This document shows, one piece after another, positions 10,171 through 21,284 of a DNA stretch of 64,000 nucleotides. The notes under the pieces were generated by a model that saw nothing but the letters and a program-made list of their open reading frames with translations, was not told the DNA's origin and made no database searches. Source of the stretch: Parelaphostrongylus tenuis (Eukaryota > Nematoda > Chromadorea > Rhabditida > Metastrongylidae); NCBI GenBank assembly GCA_019055375.1, contig JAHQIW010006264.1:1-64000 (forward strand), read 5' to 3'. Each line of letters begins with the position of its first letter. Positions within the stretch are counted from its first letter, which is position 1. The position numbers were made by a program, and so were the translations under genes.

Positions 10171-12358
10171 ATACGTCTCGAACGCTTCAAACACGGTCGA
10201 TCGCACGTGTTATTGTTATGCCCAACGTGCTACCAGCGCGTTTTGAATCTGTTTTGAGATGGCATCATGCTCAAAGTGTATTCAAGTTGATCAGCCAGTT
10301 CCTTGACTTTTTCATTGAAAAGATCAAACGTGCGAATCTGTGAGCCATTTTAACATAGACTTCCCTTGCTTTCGTGGTTGTCTTCCCAGGAGACTGTCTT
10401 TTCAAAAAATGCTAATGGCGTCACCAAGTAGCCCGCAGTAAACCATAAATTCTTTGATTATATGAACATTTGGTTGACATGAATTACGTAGGTAGCCGCT
10501 TCTGTTAAAACATACGTGCCCTGCCATGCACCATATTAGTGTTTCAGTTCTCGACCGTCTGTTGTCGAATCTCTTGCCGCATGACTGACGCCACTCCACA
10601 GCTTCCTGTACTTGAGTCATAGAGACAATTTCTCAAATCCTTTCTCTGAAAATGGGTATCAGAGTATAGTTTCAAGCAGCATCATAGTTCATAAGTTCTT
10701 ATCAACTCCACTAGCATAAGAGAGAAGATCGTTCTGTCATAGTCCACTGTCTATGGAAGTAATACGCATGGTCGATTAAGAAGTTAGAGTTTCCTGTTGA
10801 TGTTGCGTATAGTAGTCAGCTGTGGCCGTTATGAACTGTGGAACCAGTTTTCTGTCGACGACGGCTTGTGGAATGGTAGTCATCTTTTCCGCAGTTGGTC
10901 GTATTGGCAGGATTTTATTTTCTTGGCACAATCTCGCTGACGTGGATAATGATGGTAATTTGAAGAACAATTACTGCTGGTTTAGAAAGAGCTTATGAAT
11001 AGATTTCGAGTTTCCAGAGAGTGTTGAGGAAATTTTCCCCTCAGCTAGTGCCACTTACACCATTAGGGCACAAACCACGATTTTTTCAACGTGAAGTTAT
11101 TCTGAGCGCATAGATTCTATCAACTGATACACAATTATAATTTTTTCTGAGATCACAAATACCGCTAGGTGATGTGGACAAGCTTGTTATGAAAGGCTTG
11201 CTCTATCTAGCTAGATTTGATAAAAATAAAATACCTCGACTTCTACGAAAGGAAAGTGTTTCGAATGCATAGCACACCTGTCAGGGAATGATCAGTACCT
11301 TTTGTTTTATCTTTGAGAAAGCCATAAACTGTATAAATGCCGACTTTTCAAATATTCTCCTAACACTGCAAATTAACCCTTTTTGGACGGCCGCATAATA
11401 GATTTAGCCAGCAGCGCGCGATTTTCACTATTTAGTGAGGACTTTTCCTTATTTTCTAAGTAAATAATAAATTTTTATACTACTCTGATGAAACATGATT
11501 TCTTCTACACGTTTCTATACTTTTTTGCATATATAACTCTAGCCTGCAAAGAAAACTCCGAATGTGCATTGCAATTTTATTTTTGCTCTTACGGGGTACT
11601 ATGAAGACCTTCTCATTAGGAAATTTAGCCTGGAAGCTGTCGGAATTTGTGCTATCGAATGAGTAATAGTATAGTCTAATAAACAGCGTTCTAGATCTTG
11701 GCCTAGCGAACACAGCAATCGAGTGTGAAACTAAATTTAATTTTGCTTCGACAGCGTATTAAAAGTCCTTTTCAGAAAACAAACATAGTTTTGAAACCGC
11801 CGAGATAAGCTCTTGAGCGACTGCTAAGGTTCTAGATAAAAAATTTGTACAACGAAAAAAGACCTCTGGAAATTTGAGGGGTCGAATGGCCGCTCATACT
11901 CCTCAATGGGATGAATACGATAGAATCAGTGAGCTTTTATACTCAAAAAAGTACCGTTGGGTGCTAGGAAACTTGAGTTTTTTTACACAATATCGATGAT
12001 ATGACATCCAAACTAGCAATTCAGTTAATCAAAGAGAACGTCGCGTTTAGTATATTGTACGCATATGCGGTGTTAAGCTTATGAGGCGATTTTTGAGCCT
12101 TTCATGCCCTTGTCAAGCTCTATTCCCATCTGCAAGTCGAAGATAGGTTATGATCTCAACAAACAGATTTACTGCGTCAGAGCTAATTAATGATTACTAA
12201 GTCAGAACTGACTTCAAGGCTGCAACGCTGTGATTGAGAGGTACGCCATTGGATGGATCTCAAAAAAAACGTTACAAATATCATTATTACAGAATTTTAA
12301 TGAAATTGCCTTATGTGTTTTCATTTCCTTTGCAGTTTTTACTGAATTTTTTCATAAA
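10171..12358. other. Right arm, no gene
   Basis: Mirror of 1-3046 minus the mariner interior. It holds the truncated mariner end (about 10950-11040), a dispersed module B copy (about 11490-11830) and otherwise unassigned AT-rich sequence. Confidence 0.5.
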
Positions 12359-12360
12359 TG

Positions 12361-12470
12361 TTTTTCACGGCCTCAAGAGGGAATTGAACCCGTGTTTCAC
12401 CTATCCAGGAACGCGTGCTCTATCACTACACCACCGAGGCACATTTGTCCGACCACTCATTCTTCAACAT
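12361..12470 (-). repeat. tRNA-derived SINE head
   Basis: The minus strand reads a leader (gatgttgaagaatgagtggt...aaatgtgcc) followed by a tRNA-like block with box A TGGTGTAGTGATAGAGCACG and box B GGGTTCAATTCCC. A SINE tail in the opposite orientation follows directly (12471-12560: ctcaattctctta...cataacactgc..aaaaagcagtaaaa), so two copies abut head-outward. Family members occur at 12945, 15505, 39440, 39665, 51260 and 51560. Confidence 0.75.
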
Positions 12471-12664
12471 CTCTATCACTCAATTCTCTTAGGAATATAT
12501 GTAACATCATAACACTGCCTAAAAAGCAGTAAAAAATGCTAGAATTTTGGAGTATTAAATCTAACAGTGGCTGTCAGCTCAACTGGGTTTATAAAGCGAA
12601 ATCGCATACCTGACCAAACTTATTAAGGTTGGTGGCTGATAGCTAACATAGAGACATATGAAAA

Positions 12665-12859
12665 GAAGCGAGGTTGGTAAATTAGTCGTAGCAATTCGGT
12701 TAACGTTTCGGCGACCCGCCTTCAGAGCCTGGGCGCATGTAATACCAGTCTCTACAGAGTCTCTGCAGAGACTAATACTACATACGCCCAGGCTCTGAAG
12801 AAGGCGGGTCGCCGAAACGTTAACCGAATTATCCTCGACTAATTTACCAACCTCGCTTC
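12665..12859. repeat. Near-perfect 195-bp hairpin
   Basis: gaagcgaggttggtaaatta at 12665 pairs with the reverse complement ending at 12859. Pairing runs through gttaacgtttcggcgacccgcc and cagagcctgggcg to a centre at agtctctgcagagact. The right half contains CTGAAGA...GGCGGGTCGCCGAAACG, also found at the 3' end of the Penelope-like element. The hairpin is probably two terminal fragments of such an element joined tail-to-tail. Confidence 0.8.
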
Positions 12860-12944
12860 AGCTAATCGAGATAAGTTTTCTCGATTTTCCTATATATGTT
12901 AATTACGCCGAGGTTTATAGACAGTCGAACTTTGAATTGTTGCT

Positions 12945-13085
12945 ATAACATAGCGATGTTCAAGAATGATTGGCCGAGCAAATGTGCCTTGGTGGTGTAG
13001 CGGTAGAGCATGTGTCCTCGGATAGCATGAAAAGCGGGTTTGATTCCCGCCTGAGGCCGTGTTTCTGCCCACCACTCAATTCTCA
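12945..13085 (+). repeat. tRNA-derived SINE
   Basis: The leader atgttcaagaatgattgg...aaatgtgcc precedes a tRNA-like block with box A TGGTGTAGCGGTAGAGCATG and box B GGGTTTGATTCCCGCC, then a tail beginning accactcaattctc. The tail is cut off after about 10 bp. Confidence 0.75.
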
Positions 13086-14329
13086 TGAAAAGTTGTCCCA
13101 ATAGTTCATTATGAACTTGGCATAGCCTTTGAGGGATCACGCAAGACTTTATCAGAACTCCATAGAAACGAAATTCGAGACCGTCGCGCATTCGCAGAAA
13201 GCGGGTATTGTGATGATCAAACGGAATAATACTTCACATTTACCAAAATTTTGTCAGTTTATCTCTGCGTTGTAAAACTTTCAGAGCACAAATACTTGGA
13301 TGGAAGGTTGATAAGCTCTCAGAAGTTGACCATCTTCTCTTTTCAAATGTATTCAAATTAGCTCTTCGAAAGAATATGTCAAATAGATCCAATAAATTGT
13401 GTAAACATCGACCTACGTTGTTGGAAGCTCCTTTATCTTTGCTTGATCCTTTGCATCATAGAAGGAGCCATGTGAACGCATCGTGAATAATTCGGAGAAG
13501 ATTACTTACCAGGTCGATTAATAATGGTTTGTTTTGCGAATGATCACTGAACTCTAATATTTTCCCATCAGGCTCGTGTTTTTGATATCCAATATCCATT
13601 TAGGTGATTATGTTAACCTGCGAATTAAGTTTTGACTGAAGGATATTTCTCGACATTCATAACACGATACAAGCCAGACATTCCTAACTTTCCGAGGAGG
13701 ATCAGAAAATAGTGTAACAAGAAATTTCTGCAACTTCAGTGAGGCGATTTTCTAGAGAAGCAATTTACCTCTCGCAGATCGGCCTTTTCTACAAGAGGAA
13801 TCCATAGCGACAGCGATTCCTTACTGATTCAATTTTCTTAATACTCAAAATCACACACATGTAAGCTCTTTGAGGTCTTTGAGGCAATAATGCTTCTTCA
13901 TAGTCACATTATTTAGAAAAGTCTCGCGCATAACTGAGCGGTATTAAGCAACACACGATCGGACTTAACAAAAGACTTCTAACTGTTTACAGCAATATTT
14001 CAATAGAGTATTTCCGAGCACTGGCAACTCGACGGTGCTTTCTCTTATTATGTGTAGCGCTCGCTGTATTGTTAGATATACCTCCACATCGAAAGTAATT
14101 GGACAATCACTGATGTGGATGCAAAGGTGATACAAAAAAAAGCTCCGAAGAAGTTTGAAAAAGAACATGCTTGCGATTTCATATTCAAAAAGTGACGGTC
14201 AACAGTATTACTGCGATTATCATTTAACGTATTTATTTTAATTCACTGGAAAAATATGCGCAGCGGTTTTGTCTTCGACGTCTTTTGTGACATATTTGAT
14301 ATTATCATATTTCATATAAAAATACCGGG
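13086..14329. other. No recognisable gene
   Basis: AT-rich sequence. The longest open frame (13965-14168, minus) has no domain I recognise. No repeats beyond weak similarity were noticed. Confidence 0.4.
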
Positions 14330-14530
14330 GTGTGCTGAGGCCAAATGGCTGTGATGCTCGTCGCGGCGCATGCGAGATAGCACCGTCCCAAGACTTTCCG
14401 ACGGTCAACAACGAATGTCCTATGGAACGCCACAGCCAGGCTCTCACGAGACTGTAGGAGATGTGCTCAACCGGTTTTCTACGACGTTCAAAAAGAAGAT
14501 TAAAATCGAACGAATGCTCGAATTACTGGT
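14330..14530 (+). repeat. Dispersed repeat C (tRNA-like start)
   Basis: About 200 bp similar in order to 60057-60250 and its mirror. Shared landmarks are tgatgctcgtcgcg, a cgatgtt/ggtcaac stretch, cctatggaacgcca.agc, gagacgtgctgagc/gagatgtgctcaac and ttctacgacgt.caa. The 60-kb copies begin with cttcgtggccgagtggtt, which resembles a class II tRNA box A, so this may be another tRNA-derived SINE. Confidence 0.55.
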
Positions 14531-14699
14531 TTCCACCCATGAAGAACGAAACGCTGTGATCATGGATCAGTAAAGTGTCAAAAATAAAGTAAAAGTGTCA
14601 GCTAAGTAGAATTTTTCCTACATCACACTCGCAAGCGTGAATCTGTATAACGAAATGAGAAATTCTCATCTACTCTTATTAGTTTTTGCACACACTTGA

Positions 14700-15420
14700 C
14701 AGTCCATTCGTTGTAATTTGCTTTTATTCTTCTATAATCTACCAAATGTACTTAGTTGTCATCTGGTTATTGACCACTGCTTGCAAGTCATAAGTCTGTT
14801 GGAATTCTTTGCGATCTATAAAGATTTTTCTGCTTTCGTCGCTCTGTTTAGTAGCGTTGCGCTGTACAATCAAAAGAACAGTGGGTCTCGCGAATTCGGT
14901 TTTGGAAAAGCTAGCTCAGCGAACATGTTTTGAAACTCCTATCCACATGGTTTGAGTCGATGTTGCGTTACTCAAAACTTAGTATTCTTTTGGCTGCTAC
15001 AGCGCATTACAAAGTCTTTCTCAAAAGCCAAACACATTATTGTAGTCGGCGAGATTTAAACTATGGAATGATCAAAAGTTTGAATTAAAAAACCTTTGTT
15101 CAGTGAGAAGTATTTCAGTGAGTAACATAATTTGTTTTTACTGTTAAAGTCCAATAATAAGGCCATTTCAAAATAAATCAGACTATTGAAACTTTTGGTA
15201 TATGCACTATAAGATGATTGGTAGAAATTGAGAGAAAAGTATAAGGTGTCTTTTTCTGAAATCAAGAAAGGTTGCTAATGACGATAGTTATGTGAGTTAG
15301 CGAAAGGCAATCTTTTCAGGCTGCTATAGCGCGATAAAAAGTTTTATTTTCTCAGAACAATTGCATTATTGGATTCTTTGAGTTTGATCTATTGAATATT
15401 TATCATAAGTCTAAAAAAAG
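14700..15420. repeat. Dispersed module B copies
   Basis: Two partial copies of the module described at 600-960. The clearer is at 14990-15060 (cagcgcattacaaagtctttctcaaaagccaaacaca...gtcggcgagattta); the other is at 15330-15400. No gene is seen. Confidence 0.5.
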
Positions 15421-15504
15421 AGCTTTGTTCAGCAAGAAAAGGTTAAATGGGTGACAAAATCTCATTCTTGCTGATGATGATGGAGGCATTTTCAAAACAA
15501 AACA

Positions 15505-15720
15505 TACCTAGAGATGTTGAAGAACGAGTGGTGGTGAAAATGTGCCTTTGTGGTGTAGCTGCAACACACGTCCTTGGTATGGATGAAACGCGGGCTCGAC
15601 TCCCTTCTGAGGTCGCATTTTTGCTTACCACTCAATCCGCTTAAGTGTATATGGAACACTATAACACTATAACACTGCGGAAGGAAGCGGTAAAAATACT
15701 AGAATTCTCGAGTATAAAAC
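15505..15720 (+). repeat. tRNA-derived SINE, near full length
   Basis: The leader gatgttgaagaacgagtggtggtg is followed by a tRNA-like block (box A tggtgtagctgcaacac, degenerate; box B cgggctcgactcc), then ccactcaatccgctta and the tail ataacactgcggaaggaagcggtaaaaatactagaattctcgagtat. It gives the best view of the whole unit, about 215 bp. Confidence 0.75.
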
Positions 15721-18193
15721 ATACCATTTAAATTTTTGATAGAACGATTGCTAAAATTTTGAGAGAGCCAAAGAACTGCGCTTTTCTCAAGAAGCCGAAA
15801 CGGTCTACGAATAACGAAAAAGTATCATTAGTTCCTAATAACATGATCGTAAAGCTTGAAGAAGAAGCGAATCGAAGAAGCTGTAAGTTTGGTCCGTTAC
15901 TATTCCATATCTGATTAAGAGCTTTCGACCTAGACTTTGGATTCAAAAGGTGAATCAGTAATGGTGGAAGCTTTTTATTTGCTGGTATATAACACATTGT
16001 AAACAAGATCACTTAACGTGCTCAAATAGCAATGCTGTAAATATGGTAGAAGACCAGAATGACGTAAGCAGTAGCTTGGAATTTACTGCTCAATTATGTA
16101 TTGTGTAGTGCTCAAAAGCTCACATGTTTTGACGGCAGCAGATCGTTGTGTACAAGCGATTTTTGTCATTCATCTAGGGCTTTTCCCTCCCTCCTTGAAA
16201 AAAATTTCGTGTTACTGTGAAAACCGTGATTTCTTATATGCTTCCAAGTTGCATAAAGAACTTTTGTACGCATACATGACTTGAATGTTTCGCTCATAAT
16301 GCTCTGCAGAGACTTTCTAGGCATTTAATTTAGCTCAAAAATTACCGAAATGTGCATTGCATGAGTTTCAAAAGTTAAGTAAAAACAAGCACGGACAACG
16401 GCTGAGTGTAAAACGGAAATCAGGGGTGAAACATAACATTCTGAAACAAACACATTAAGGCGCAGTAGGTAGGTCCTTTCGAAAAGAAAACATTTTATTG
16501 AATTTGTAGCTTCTTAAGCTATCGGATAATTGCTGAAAACCTCCTTGAAATCGTTTTCCGGGCAGCAAAGTAGGCGTGCAATTAGCAGAATGCACGCTAT
16601 CTAAACGAGCTAAATATCGTTCGAGTAGTATAATGCCTTTACTTGGTTCAAGAAAAAAGATTATAGTCTTATGTCTTTACATGGCTTTTTCATTCTGGCT
16701 GAAAGATTCAGTAATGCAGCTGTTAAAGATCTAGGAATAAGGGTGTGGTAATGCGGCAGTCAACATTTGAGGATTACGGTTGCCTGATTGGATTTTCAAT
16801 GGGCTGAAGACTTTTCTTCCAATCTGATAATTGTTGTCCAGCTCTTTTCTAAAATCTGAACACTGTTATATCTCCAAGATCTGAAGATTTGAAGATTTGA
16901 AGATAAATTTTCTAAGGGTTTTTCACTGGCTAAATTTGAATTCAAATTTTGTCGATTACAAGCAGAAACACCACTGTTAGCCAAATTATCTATTTTAGCC
17001 AGATTGATGTCTTCAGGTTCACAGGCCATTTTCTCTTTATTGTATTTAATCTTAGTTGCCTCGGTACTGTTCCATTGGCGGCGCCACTTGGGGCCTTCGA
17101 TAGAATCGTTTTTTTTGCAAAACGTTTATGTAGTTCATCGATAAGCAAATTAAGTGAATTTCAATAGCATGCTTAATTTCTGAGATAGCACATTTTTGGC
17201 GCCGCACCAGTCAAACTATGATTTTGTCCCTCATTTAAAGTTTATCACTTGATAAAGTTTTGTTTCAATGAACTTCAATCGTTAGATAGAGCAAATCTTT
17301 CCGATCATAATGGTGTACTTGGCTTTCGAAAAGTACTTCTTCGAGCTCTGTAACGGCCGAAAGAGTATTGGATTTCACACTCAGTGAGCAAAACCACATG
17401 TAGATTTTTTGAAGAAAATCAGAGATCTCTCCGACGCTCCATAATTGTTTCTACATGTCCATATGACCTGGGCTGACTAATTACTAATTAATGTTGGGAA
17501 TGCTGAGATGGCTCGTCAGCCAGAGGCCACTATTGCAAAATCCCATCCACATACCGGCAATGCGTGTTGGCCAGGGGCCGTTGTTGCATTGCGCGCTTTA
17601 ACCTATTACAGCTCACTAAGAAGTCCTTTTGAAAAACCAATTACATCACTGGAATCAACAGAATTCACACTATCAAGTGGTCTCTCTGAATTTGGGGGGC
17701 CCCGGCGAAAGACACGTGAAAAGCCTCAAGCGTGAAGCATATTAATTTCTGGCTGGTACAGCGAACAGTAAAGTTTCCTTCATAACCTAAGTATATCTTC
17801 GGAATTGTCTAGATTTGAGTTAATGATTAAGCTAAAGAGCAACTTGAAAAAATTGAAAAACCCACTTATTTCTGAAGGAGTGCGAAAAAAAAAGCGATTT
17901 CCAAATGTGTGAAATCCACTCTTCTTGTGCGAGTTGCAGAACTCTAAGTTGTAATTCAAGCGTTTTTTCCAATTGCTATGATGTTCTAGATATTCACCTA
18001 AGAGAAATGAGTGAGAATCTAAAATTGACTTCAAACCGGAGTTGAGCCTTCTGCTTACCAGTCAATTCTTTTAGGTTTGGATCTGGAACGTCATGACACT
18101 GCTAAAAGCAGCAAAACAAAAAAAAAAATTACATACTGCGATATGTGCTGACCCGAACGAACTTGCTGGAGTGTGGTAGCTGACAGCTGAGGT
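15721..18193. other. No gene; scattered repeat scraps
   Basis: Contains module B pieces at about 16480-16640, 17280-17410 and 17590-17690, and a SINE tail at about 18056-18120 (tcaattcttttagg...catgacactgctaaaagcagc). No credible coding exon on either strand. Confidence 0.45.
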
Positions 18194-18480
18194 ATGGAAT
18201 ATCAAGGAAATGTGAGTAGCGAGCTTCATGAATTGAATGTCGAGTGTCTTGCCGCAGCAAGATTACAGTCCAAGTGCTGCGCCGTCCGATTACAGTTCAC
18301 TTGCGCTCAAGAAACACTTCCTGCATGGACGCTGATTCGGACATTTCGCAAGTTGAAAAGGCATGTCACGAGTTTTTTGATATAAAGCCCAAGGAGTCGT
18401 ATTTCGAGCACATCTGGAAGCTCACAGATCGTTGACAGAAGATCGCGGATAGTGATGGTCTTTATTTTGGAAAAAATAAT
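18194..18480 (+). pseudogene. Mariner transposase C-terminal scrap
   Basis: Plus-strand reading gives ACHEFFDIKPKESYFEHIWK then LTDR, a stop, and QKIADSDGLYFGK. This parallels the family's C-terminal ERWQKCIDADGNYF and the related relic at 1440-2062. Only the last quarter of the protein is visible. Confidence 0.7.
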
Positions 18481-18711
18481 TCAAAAAATGTCAGAATAAT
18501 TAGTGTTATTTCTTATTAGAGTTATGCATAAACTCTGAATATTGAGTGGGGTGTTGAGGAACTTCTTCCTCGATCTGATAATATGTATTTGATAGGCTAC
18601 TAATTAAATAAGCAAGTTCAGGGAGACAATTCTGTTGCACGCGATATTACAAGCTATCATAAAGAATTGAGTTTAGAACACCTCATTCTGGCCGAGCTGT
18701 CTCGAGTTATT

Positions 18712-19061
18712 TGTAGCAACCGTTCCACGGAACGGTCGCTAGTTCTCTGAGCCAATTGAGAGCGGTCGTGGACGAGACCATGGCCAGGAACATCGCTGCG
18801 GTACCCAACCAATGGTCGCGCCGCCCGCTGCTGCGGAGCGACGGTCAGTGTCGAGTCGTGCTGGCGTCCTGATCGGTCGTGTCTCCCCTTGCCATACTCC
18901 GCCACCTTTCCCCCTTTGGTCCGACTCAAAATCTCTGACTCTGCCCTCGTTGCTGTGTATGTGGTCCACATTGTCCATCGACCCTGCCATCGATTGATTA
19001 TTGTTGTTCGTGTCGATATGCGAGGCTTATACTCTGTGCTCTCTTATACTCTGTTGCTACA
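18712..19061 (+). mobile_element. LTR of a retrotransposon remnant (internally deleted)
   Basis: Begins TGTAGCAACC and ends GTTGCTACA, the TG...CA inverted ends expected of an LTR. A direct copy begins at 19531 (TGTAGTAACC) and matches over about 340 bp, including gttccacgaaacggtcgct, accatggccaggaacatcgctgcg and tgatcggtcgtgtctcccc. Compared with the other copy, this LTR lacks an interior block of about 480 bp. Confidence 0.75.
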
Positions 19062-19064
19062 ATC

Positions 19065-19078
19065 TGGTGCATCGGCCG
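19065..19078 (+). promoter_or_regulatory. Primer-binding site for tRNA-Gly
   Basis: TGGTGCATCGGCCG starts three bases after the LTR end. It is complementary to the 3' end of tRNA-Gly(GCC) including the added CCA, the expected position and sequence for reverse-transcription priming. Confidence 0.75.
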
Positions 19079-19147
19079 ACCTCTTCGGACACCGATCGCC
19101 ACATCCATATCATTAGCAACGACGGGCCAACCCCGTTGCTATATTGG

Positions 19148-19218
19148 TGCATCGGCCGGGAATCGAACCCGGGTCGCCCGCGTGGCAGGCGAGCATTCTA
19201 CCACTGAACCACCGATGC
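19148..19218 (-). tRNA. tRNA-Gly(GCC), probably captured from an LTR-element primer
   Basis: The minus strand gives a fully paired 71-nt cloverleaf: acceptor GCATCGG/CCGATGC, box A TGGTTCAGTGGTAGAATG, anticodon GCC, T-arm CCGGG-TTCGATT-CCCGG. Directly after the discriminator the minus strand reads CCA, and no T-run terminator follows. On the plus strand the LTR-end-like gttgctata precedes TGG plus the complement. This is what would result if reverse transcription copied the entire primer tRNA rather than stopping in the T-arm. A genuine tRNA gene cannot be excluded, because every stem is perfect. Confidence 0.7.
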
Positions 19219-19530
19219 ACTAATGACAACCTCAACTTGGGCGGGTCCACATCAAATTGCAGTTTTTGGCGGAACAAAATCTTTTGTCCACGTACACAAT
19301 TACTTTATTTACAGATCGATTTCTTTTTTCTTTTTGTCCTTTTTCCACAGGAAGCCTTGACGTTGCCGAAAACGTTCACGCGTCCAGCGGCGATCGCCTT
19401 AAATGGGAACGAAGGACTCAGGGTTTTTTCTTTCTTGTTTCCCTCGTGCACTTCTTATGCTCTTCGTTTAGGCAGATTCCGCTCCACTTATTTTATATCT
19501 CGGCGGCAGGGGCAACCTTGGCCGGCCGAG

Positions 19531-20361
19531 TGTAGTAACCGTTCCACGAAACGGTCGCTACTTCTCTGAGAAATTGAGAGCGATCGTGGACGATACCATG
19601 GCCAGGAACATCGCTGCGAGACCCAACCAATGGTCGCGCCGCCCGCTGCTGCGGGGCGGCGGACAGTGTCGAGTCGTGCTGGCGTCCTGATCGGTCGTGT
19701 CTCCCCTTGCCATACTCCGCCACCTATCTACCTTTGGTTCTCCGCTTCTGTCCCACTCTAAATCTCTGACTCTGCCCTCGTTGCTGTGTATGTGGCCCAC
19801 ATTGTCCATCGACCCTGCCTTCGACTGAATATTGTTGTTCGTGTCGATACGCGAGGCTTATACCCTGTGAACGGAGCTTGGAGCTACGGCGGTGGACCAA
19901 GTCCTTTGGGGTTCTGTTTGGCCCGCCACCGGGGATGGGTCCAGCCCTTGCATACACACCCCCAGTTTTCCAACATATTTAATCACCCACTGGTTCCCAC
20001 CCTCGGTGTACAGGTCTGCTTGGGGCAAGCATAACTGCTTCTCGAGGTCCACCGCCTAGTCCAGCCCCGCAGACTATCAGTTCATCCCGCTTACTCATCC
20101 ATCTCAGCTCTCATCATTTCTCTGTACCACCACTCAATTAGTCATATCTCAATATTATTGAAGTTGCAGTTATACGTCGTTATAATGGTTATGCTCTTGT
20201 TGTGTATATTGTATTTATGTATGTATGTTTCGGTTGTCTTTGTCTTGATATTCTCTATAATAAATCTGATGTTCACTCGCGTCCAACCGCAGCATCCATC
20301 AGCGACATCAATCAACCAACACATCCAACTCACTAGCAACGGAGGACCAACCCCGTTGCTA
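19531..20361 (+). mobile_element. Longer LTR copy of the same element
   Basis: Runs from TGTAGTAACC to GTTGCTACA, about 830 bp. The first 340 bp match the LTR at 18712. The extra 3' part contains ctctataataaatctgatgt near 20250, compatible with a poly(A)/R-region signal. The sequence atctggtgcatcgg follows immediately, repeating the LTR-PBS junction. The order of the two LTRs is therefore not a simple 5'-3' pair. Confidence 0.6.
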
Positions 20362-20530
20362 CAATCTGGTGCATCGGACGACCTCTTCGGAAACCGATCA
20401 CCACATACATATCACTAGCAATGGCGGGCCAACCCCGTTGCTATATTGGTGCACTGGCCGACCTCTTCGGACACCGATCGCCCACATCCATATCATTAGC
20501 AATGGCGGGCCAACACCGTTGCTACATCAT
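20335..20530 (+). repeat. Tandem LTR-end/PBS junction units
   Basis: Units of about 80 bp: agcaacg.cgggccaaccccgttgct, which is itself a hairpin, then a TGGTGCA..GGCCGACCTC primer-site-like block, then ttcgga.accgatcgcc.acat.catatca. Copies start near 20335, 20415 and 20495, with a further unit at 19051-19140. Confidence 0.7.
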
Positions 20531-21284
20531 GAGTGAAAATTCAATCACGTCAAACATTAAGTGTTATGTTTCCTGATACGCATAGGAACTACAGGGCTAA
20601 TTTTAGTCACATAAAAAATCACTCATTGAAGTAGTACGCCACAAAGAGAGATATTAAGGTTTAGTTCTGATTTAATAAAAAAAAACACGAAGCACAAACT
20701 TTATTGAATTAGTATGCAACATGAGAAATAATATAGATATCTACGCAGCCCTACGATCCTAGTAAGCATTTCAAATGAGCACCATTACGACCAAACGTAT
20801 TCAGCCTACATAAAGGATCGAACGCGGTATAAAATCAACAGATTTAGAGTTTGCCACAGAATTTGACAAATCTCTGAGTACACTACTTTCACACAAAGTA
20901 AACACGAAAGTATTAGACATTATGGCAATAGTAATTGCTTAACTGTATGGCTTAGAAATTGACGAGATAATTCCTAGGGTCCAAAATATTCTGAAATCAC
21001 AATGGTCACTTGAAATGAGAATAATGACGGAGTCTTTCAGCAAGAATCAGCTGGCATATTGTAGGAATACGATTATCTGTATGATATTATGGCATGAAAA
21101 ACTCTTATAAATTACAGATTTTGTACAGAATCTCCTTGAACTTTTGTACTACATCGCTTCCTAATCCTAATCCAATCTAGTTTCAATGGATGATCAACAT
21201 GTATGGGTTGCATTGATTGGATGGAACACGATCCATAAGTAATCACGAGATCAACGACTGCCTTGGATTCCTAAGACTACCCAT
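20531..21284. other. 3' flank of the left kinase-subunit gene
   Basis: AT-rich, with no gene on either strand. A minus-strand AATAAA occurs at 20700-20705, 580 bp past the stop codon. Whether it is the used poly(A) signal cannot be told from sequence. Confidence 0.4.

Larger units (their letters stand above)
7383..12358. repeat. Right arm of inverted repeat 1
   Basis: Reverse complement of 1-5840, with scattered substitutions, one-base homopolymer differences and one large internal deletion near 10950. The inner boundary is at about 7383/5840: both arms share the sequence around aaagtggcga, and only the right side then continues into RTE sequence. Confidence 0.93.

Noticed and set aside
19493..19957. 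Overlapping minus-strand frames rich in Arg/Gly
   Set aside because: They lie inside the LTR copies and are repeated with them; GC-rich LTR sequence gives long chance frames.
20335..20530. CRISPR-like repeat spacing
   Set aside because: Units are tandem LTR-end/primer-site copies with similar, not unique, spacers, in a eukaryotic genome.
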